9,701 nt of DNA. Origin: Spirochaetia bacterium UBA6919. Its GTDB lineage: Bacteria; Spirochaetota; UBA6919. Positions within the stretch are counted from its first letter, which is position 1. Each line of letters begins with the position of its first letter. The DNA lies in contig DKAT01000043.1 of the NCBI GenBank assembly GCA_002450905.1, positions 1 to 9,701 of the forward strand. Reading direction: 5' to 3'. Of the stretch, positions 5,777 through 9,701 are shown piece by piece. The position numbers and the translations under genes were made by a program. The notes beneath the pieces were generated by a model that did not search any database, was not told the origin of the DNA, and saw only the letters and a list, made by a program, of their open reading frames with translations.

Positions 5777-7834
5777 ATGCAGATAAAAAAAATATCGCTT
5801 AAATTATTGAGGTTCTTCAGGGCACTCAAAGTACCGAAACATACCAAATTGATAATAATATCCGCAATCGTTGGGATTTTTGTTGGATTTGTCAGCGTTG
5901 GATTTAAATATCTCATGGAATATGTTCAACACCTTGCATTTAATGTAGAAGGCGAGAAAATATTATCTGAACTCAAGAGACTCCCCTGGTATGTTAAATT
6001 ATTAGCCCCTGCTATAGGCGGATTGATCGTTGGTTTGATATTGAATTTTATCTTTCAGGAAGCAAAAGGGGGAGGAGTAGAAGAAGTAATGTCCTCTGTT
6101 GCTACCAAAAGAGGTGCTATTAGCTTTAAAACCGTTATTGGCAAGTTGATTGCATCTTCAATTACTATTGGTACTGGAGGATCTGCAGGGAGAGAGGGGC
6201 CTATCGTACAAATTGGAGGAGGAATTGGATCATCCATCGCACGGTGGTTAAATTTAAATGAGGAGCATGTTAAAACTCTTGTGGGGGCTGGTGTTTCCGC
6301 TGGGATTGCAGCCGCATTTAATGCCCCAATTGCAGGAGCTTTTTTTGCTCTGGAAATAATCCTGGGAGACTTTGCACTCAATACATTCAGTACTATAATC
6401 ATCTCATCGGTATCAGCTACTGTTGTTAGTCGATTCTTCTTTGGAAATCAACCTCCATTCGAGTTACATTACTTTCTCAATCATACCTACGAGTTTGGAT
6501 ATTATATAATTCTTGGTGTGGTTGCGGGATTAGTTTGTGTATTGTTTATCAAGTCATTATTTTTCTCAGAACATTTTTTTTCAAAATTAAAGATTCCTGT
6601 TTACTTGAAACCAGCATTGGGAGGACTCCTTGTGGGTATTATAGCCCTGCAGGTGCCAGAAGTAATGGGTGTTGGATATGATACCATTGAAAATATATTG
6701 AAAGAGAGCCATAAACATACAATATTCAGTTATTTTTGGTTGAGTCTATTTGTAATATTAATTGGTAAAATTATTGCCACTGCATCAACTCTTGGTTCTG
6801 GAGGATCTGGTGGAACAATAGTCCCTTCCTTATATCTTGGGAGTATGGTAGGTGGCATCCTCGGAATAATATTCCAGCAAATATCCCCAGGACAACTAAA
6901 TAGTGGTGCCTATGCATTGGTGGGTATGTCTGCTATCATCGCTGGAACTACTCAAGCCCCCATTATGGCTATTATGTTATTTTTTGAAGCTACAGGAAAC
7001 TATCAGATCATCCTCCCCGTGATGATAGTATCTATTATTAGTTCGTTAATTACAAAGTACTTTATCTCCGGATCTATGTATACAATTAAATTAAAATCTC
7101 AGGGCATAAATCTTTATGAAGGAATTGAAAAAACCGTTATGTCAACGATTAAAGCTTCTGAGATCATGAAAAAAAACTTATACACCTTTCACGTCAATAC
7201 CTCGTTTAAAAAAATACTTGAGAGTTTCTTAAATGTAAATCATCAGGAAGCATTCGTCATTAACGATAATAGTCAACTGGTTGGAATGATTAGTCTGGCC
7301 CACATGAAAACAATAATTCAGGATGAAGATGTACAGGACTATCTAATTGCTGGGGATCTGATGATTGATAGTCCACCATTTGCCTTTCCTGAAAGTAATT
7401 TATCCTATTGCACTGAATTATTAGCCCAGGAGGATGTGGATATTATCCCAATTGTCACTACAGAAGATGATAAAAAACTCACTGGGTATATTACCCGTAA
7501 AGATATATTAAGTATCTATAATTTGGAAGTGATGAAAAAAAATCTCAGTGGATTTAAATTTGTATCTAAAATCGGGGAAGGAGAGCAGAAAAAATATCTT
7601 GATCTAGCATCGAATTACCGCATTGAGAGTATCCATGTACCTCAGGATTTCATTAATAAAAATCTCAGAACCCTCGATACTCGTAAAAATTATAATATCA
7701 CTGTAATTGCAGTTCAAAAATCAAATAGCAATTCCCATGAAATCCCTCTGCCAGACATGAAATTTTCTAAAGACGATATTATCGTCATCGTTGGAGAAAC
7801 AAAAGATATTGATTATTTTTTAGAAATGTCTTGA
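5777..7834 (+). CDS. ClC-family anion channel/transporter with CBS pair and TrkA-C domain
   Basis: This 685-residue inner-membrane protein has an N-terminal ClC core of many helices (about 20-440), a tandem CBS pair (about 460-580) and a TrkA-C/RCK_C-like domain (about 600-685). Core motifs are GGGVEEVM (98-105), GREGPIVQIG (138-147) with the gating glutamate Glu140, ALEIILGDF (191-199), GGSGGTIVPSLYLG (342-355) and Tyr435 in GSMYTI. By alignment to E. coli ClcA, Glu140 matches Glu148 and Tyr435 matches Tyr445. The internal proton glutamate (Glu203 there) is Ile194 here, and the GSGIP serine and proline are Gly and Glu. It probably moves chloride or another anion, but whether as channel or antiporter cannot be decided. 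The soluble domains suggest control by nucleotides or other ligands. The ribosome site is weak (CGGA, spacing about six). Its end overlaps the opposing gene by 22 bp. Confidence 0.92.
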   Translation: MQIKKISLKLLRFFRALKVPKHTKLIIISAIVGIFVGFVSVGFKYLMEYVQHLAFNVEGEKILSELKRLPWYVKLLAPAIGGLIVGLILNFIFQEAKGGGVEEVMSSVATKRGAISFKTVIGKLIASSITIGTGGSAGREGPIVQIGGGIGSSIARWLNLNEEHVKTLVGAGVSAGIAAAFNAPIAGAFFALEIILGDFALNTFSTIIISSVSATVVSRFFFGNQPPFELHYFLNHTYEFGYYIILGVVAGLVCVLFIKSLFFSEHFFSKLKIPVYLKPALGGLLVGIIALQVPEVMGVGYDTIENILKESHKHTIFSYFWLSLFVILIGKIIATASTLGSGGSGGTIVPSLYLGSMVGGILGIIFQQISPGQLNSGAYALVGMSAIIAGTTQAPIMAIMLFFEATGNYQIILPVMIVSIISSLITKYFISGSMYTIKLKSQGINLYEGIEKTVMSTIKASEIMKKNLYTFHVNTSFKKILESFLNVNHQEAFVINDNSQLVGMISLAHMKTIIQDEDVQDYLIAGDLMIDSPPFAFPESNLSYCTELLAQEDVDIIPIVTTEDDKKLTGYITRKDILSIYNLEVMKKNLSGFKFVSKIGEGEQKKYLDLASNYRIESIHVPQDFINKNLRTLDTRKNYNITVIAVQKSNSNSHEIPLPDMKFSKDDIIVIVGETKDIDYFLEMS

Positions 7835-8376
7835 AATAAATCTTTCGCATCACGAAACACCACGTCTTTTTTATACATTCTGTTAAAGGAATTCCAACCC
7901 AAAATACTCTGAAGGGGTTTATCATTAACATATAATTTAATTTTCTGCACTTCAGAAAAAGATTTAAAAATTGTAAGTAAAATAGAATAGACTACTAATT
8001 TATCATCTTCTATATTCGATAATTTCTTAATATCATTAGAAAAATTGATATGCAATTCTTTATTAAAATACCATAAACTACGTAACTTAGTTTTAATATT
8101 TATAGCCGATCTTAAGTGATAATTTGTAGGACCACTAATTAATTGTTCTATAGTACGTTTCATTTTCTCATGCTGTTTAAGATCTTTTCTGAGAGAGTAT
8201 TTTTCAAAATTAAGAGATTTATAATTATTAGTAGGAAAATATAAATAAACCGCCTGAAAGGGTAATTTTTCAGTTATTTTAAGTATTCCATAACCAATTA
8301 GAAATCCTATGAGGAGTAATGATACGATTAATAAAGCGATTCGGTTAAATTTTACTTTCTGAATATCACTTAACAT
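7813..8376 (-). CDS. membrane-anchored GerMN-domain protein
   Basis: From the ATG at 8376 this is a 187-residue protein. It has a short basic N-terminus, one transmembrane helix (about 13-32) and an extracytoplasmic GerMN domain: VYLYFP (43-48), TIEQLISGP (75-83), LHINFS (108-113) and QKIKLYVNDKP (144-154). GerMN domains were named from spore germination protein GerM, but they also occur in envelope lipoproteins and anchored proteins of non-sporulating bacteria. No enzymatic role is established. The frame also offers an ATG at 8442, which would add 22 residues and overlap the phosphatase gene. The internal start is preferred because AGGA lies about five bases before it and it falls 31 bp after the phosphatase stop. 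Together with the phosphatase it forms a likely two-gene operon. It ends tail-to-tail inside clc. Confidence 0.78.
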   Translation of the reverse strand: MLSDIQKVKFNRIALLIVSLLLIGFLIGYGILKITEKLPFQAVYLYFPTNNYKSLNFEKYSLRKDLKQHEKMKRTIEQLISGPTNYHLRSAINIKTKLRSLWYFNKELHINFSNDIKKLSNIEDDKLVVYSILLTIFKSFSEVQKIKLYVNDKPLQSILGWNSFNRMYKKDVVFRDAKDLFQDISKK

Positions 8377-8407
8377 TTTTTCCTGCCAATAATAAAATAG
8401 ATATATT

Positions 8408-9073
8408 TTATGCCTGATAAAATCTCTGACTATATACTTCAAAGCAACTCAGGCGTCCCCCCTGTCCTGCACCTGTATCCAGCCCCAAAAGATTTTTTTT
8501 CTTATCATAATAAGGAATATTTTTCTTATCGTGGATATTTTCAACATGGGTGTGCCCAAAGACAATTAATTTCTTCCACACACGTTTTGATTCATAAAAG
8601 CGATTTGTAATACTAATGAGATCCTCAACTTTCTGCTCACGAATATTTGATTTATCTGGATTCAAACCTGCATGAACACAAAAAAAATCATTTTCCTCAT
8701 AAGTTAGTTTTAATTTCTGGATGAATTGAATATGCTCATCGGGTATGTTCAGATTCCCCAGTTGACGATCATAACTCCGTAAAGTTGCTTTCCCACCCAT
8801 ATCACAGAAAGACTCCAGCTTCTCATGAGGATTATTAATAAATTCCTGAAAAAAATAGTCATGATCCCCGAGAAGAGTCACTATACTCATCTGTTGACTT
8901 AATTGAATCAGAAAATCGACGACCTGATAACTATTACTTCCATAATTCACGTAATCCCCAAGAAAAATTATTTTATCTTGCTTGGGGTGAATATCCAGGG
9001 CAATTTGATCCATGAGTTTCAAAAGTTGTTCATACGATCCATGGATATCTCCGACAATATATCTCCTTGACAT
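8408..9073 (-). CDS. PPP-type metallophosphatase with unusual active-site motifs
   Basis: This 221-residue cytoplasmic protein has the calcineurin-like fold of bacterial serine/threonine phosphatases and ApaH relatives. Metal-site motifs appear in the right order: GDIHG (8-12), GDYVNYG (39-45), GDHD (69-72), CVHAG (132-136) and FGHTH (172-176), followed by LDTGAGQGGRLSCFEV (198-213), typical of the family end. Two core motifs deviate. GDxVDRG is GDYVNYG, so the Asp and the phosphate-binding Arg are replaced. GNHE/D is GDHD, with Asp in place of the metal-binding Asn. It may be active with altered preference, or impaired. The substrate could be phosphoprotein or a dinucleotide polyphosphate. 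No clear Shine-Dalgarno precedes the ATG at 9073; AT-rich TATATT-like bases lie directly upstream. The GerMN gene follows 31 bp after its stop. Confidence 0.87.
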   Translation of the reverse strand: MSRRYIVGDIHGSYEQLLKLMDQIALDIHPKQDKIIFLGDYVNYGSNSYQVVDFLIQLSQQMSIVTLLGDHDYFFQEFINNPHEKLESFCDMGGKATLRSYDRQLGNLNIPDEHIQFIQKLKLTYEENDFFCVHAGLNPDKSNIREQKVEDLISITNRFYESKRVWKKLIVFGHTHVENIHDKKNIPYYDKKKNLLGLDTGAGQGGRLSCFEVYSQRFYQA

Positions 9074-9190
9074 AAGTCAATAATATACTAAAAAACTTTT
9101 CGAAAATAGTAGAATAATTTCTAAGGAATACACACCAGAATAAAAATATCCCCCTCTCTTGTTAAGTCGTTAAGATAAAACATCACATCA

Positions 9191-9245
9191 AAAATACCCC
9201 CACATGGGAAAATCATGGGAAAATCATGGGAAAAGTATGGGAAAA
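9191..9245 (+). repeat. dispersed element with four 11-bp units, right copy
   Basis: AAAATACCCC (9191-9200) and two bases are followed by four tandem 11-base units at 9203-9213, 9214-9224, 9225-9235 and 9236-9246. They read catgggaaaat twice, catgggaaaag, then tatgggaaaat. This is the inverted counterpart of 3021-3064, with one substitution and one additional unit. Both copies lie in intergenic DNA next to other palindromes. There are too few and too short units, and no spacers, for a CRISPR array. Confidence 0.85.
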
Positions 9246-9305
9246 TCATAAGAACAACTTACAGCCATTTCACTATAAATCACCCACACCATATCATCAT
9301 AGGGC

Positions 9306-9319
9306 AAGGCTTCAGCCTT
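9306..9319. repeat. short palindrome AAGGCT-TC-AGCCTT
   Basis: Six-base perfect arms surround a two-base centre. The form is like the larger palindrome at 2832-2852 (GG, pyrimidine-rich centre, CC) and resembles short palindromic intergenic repeats known from several bacterial groups. No T-run follows on either strand, so terminator function for the gene ending at 9482 is not supported. Confidence 0.45.
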
Positions 9320-9414
9320 ACTTTACTTCTGTCACTCTGAGATTACTCTGTAGAGAGCCCTTCAGACCATCGAGTAATGAACCTTAATACTTATTCCTGA
9401 TCATTTTATCCATC

Positions 9415-9435
9415 ATCCTAAACTCGATTCAGGAT
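9415..9435. repeat. imperfect palindromic intergenic repeat (ATCCTAAA / TTCAGGAT)
   Basis: ATCCTAAA (9415-9422) and TTCAGGAT (9428-9435) pair at seven of eight positions around CTCGA. The sequence closely resembles the dispersed 'CATCCTGAACTCGATTCAGG' type of palindrome that occurs between genes in many unrelated bacteria (recollection, not a search). It lies 46 bp beyond the stop of the reverse-strand gene at the window edge, on that gene's 3' side, where a stabilising or terminating hairpin would be plausible. Confidence 0.5.
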
Positions 9436-9481
9436 CTCATTTCACTTTTAAACTTACCTAAATTATTTTTAAGAAATCTTC

Positions 9482-9701
9482 TTACTCTGGAAACATACAA
9501 TCAATAAAAATTTCTTTAGGTTTATACCTTAATAATAAAATGAGTGGTTGGCGATAACTCTTTTTAGCTGTTGGAAACTTACCATTATGAAAAATTGATA
9601 AATATTTTTTGTTGTAACGTATAATATAACCTTTTGGGTCCCAAGAATTATATATTGATCTCACGAGATATGGTTTTAATGTATTAGAGTCACTGCATAA
9701 T
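9482..9701 (-). CDS. unrecognised protein, C-terminal fragment (gene runs off the right edge)
   Basis: The reverse-strand frame is open from the window edge to a TAA at 9482-9484, giving the last 73 or so residues. A GTG codon at 9664 is an unlikely start: no ribosome binding site is seen and the frame continues upstream as ...SDSNTLKPYLVRSIYNSW. The visible part is rich in Lys, Tyr and Ile (for example GYIIRYNKKYLSIFHNGK and LLLRYKPKEIFIDCMFPE), with no motif, signal or membrane helix that I recognise. An open frame of this length can arise by chance, but the continuous frame to the edge and gene-like composition favour a real gene end. Confidence 0.5.
   Translation of the reverse strand, partial: LCSDSNTLKPYLVRSIYNSWDPKGYIIRYNKKYLSIFHNGKFPTAKKSYRQPLILLLRYKPKEIFIDCMFPE

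Larger units (their letters stand above)
9074..9481. other. repeat-rich intergenic region, no gene seen
   Basis: About 400 bp separates the phosphatase start from the stop of the gene at the right edge. From 9191 onward it carries three separate repeat-like elements listed individually. A segment at 9331-9341 reading GTCACTCTGAG also resembles the start of common intergenic repeats of other bacteria, but this is from memory and weak. TTTTCGAAAA at 9098-9107 is a short palindrome upstream of the phosphatase. No open frame with family features was found, nor any RNA gene. Confidence 0.5.

Noticed and set aside
6055..6402. Reverse frame inside clc
   Set aside because: It is antisense to the conserved ClC core and low in complexity, so a shadow.
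8377..8442. Upstream ATG at 8442 for the GerMN gene
   Set aside because: It overlaps the phosphatase coding sequence and the added residues precede the membrane helix without resembling a signal; the ATG at 8376 has a ribosome binding site.
9203..9246. CRISPR-like array
   Set aside because: The 11-bp units are directly adjacent with no spacers, only four in number, and no cas gene is present.

Overview
This is a bacterial window with low G+C content (roughly one third by eye). It holds five recognisable housekeeping or transport genes, several small accessory genes, and two intergenic zones rich in short repeats. The organism cannot be fixed from sequence alone. The mix fits a low-GC diderm anaerobe and, more tentatively, a spirochaete: bacterial-type inositol-1-phosphate synthase, a membrane-anchored GerMN protein in a context with no sporulation genes, a MORN-variant protein and a CBS/TrkA-C type ClC. 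This placement is inference from general knowledge of the families.

Left part (1-2655): the window opens inside carA, the glutaminase subunit of carbamoyl-phosphate synthase, whose first ~60 codons lie off the edge. It converges on a small MORN-variant repeat protein with a strong ribosome binding site. About 440 bp of AT-rich DNA follows, ending in a good sigma70-type promoter. That promoter drives a solitary, very AT-rich, cytoplasmic leucine-rich-repeat protein.

Repeat zone 1 (2656-3247): a segment of clearly higher G+C with two hairpins, and then a 44-bp element built on three 11-bp units. No convincing gene is present.

Centre (3248-7834): a reverse-strand inositol-1-phosphate synthase gene and a forward proC-clc pair diverge from a 535-bp, extremely AT-rich spacer. 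That spacer holds a Fur/PerR-like palindrome just upstream of proC. Inositol phosphates, proline and anion flux all touch osmotic balance, so the neighbourhood could be an osmoadaptation cluster, but this is only a hypothesis.

Right part (7813-9073): a reverse-strand two-gene unit, an unusual PPP-type metallophosphatase followed by a GerMN-domain membrane protein, ends tail-to-tail with a 22-bp overlap against clc.

Repeat zone 2 (9074-9481): this zone carries a second copy of the 11-bp-unit element in opposite orientation with one extra unit, plus at least two further palindromic intergenic repeats. The window ends in the C-terminal part of an unrecognised reverse-strand gene.

No rRNA, tRNA, CRISPR array, transposase or integrase was seen. 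The most distinctive sequence-level observation is the pair of inverted 11-bp-unit elements bracketing the 6.1-kb central block.
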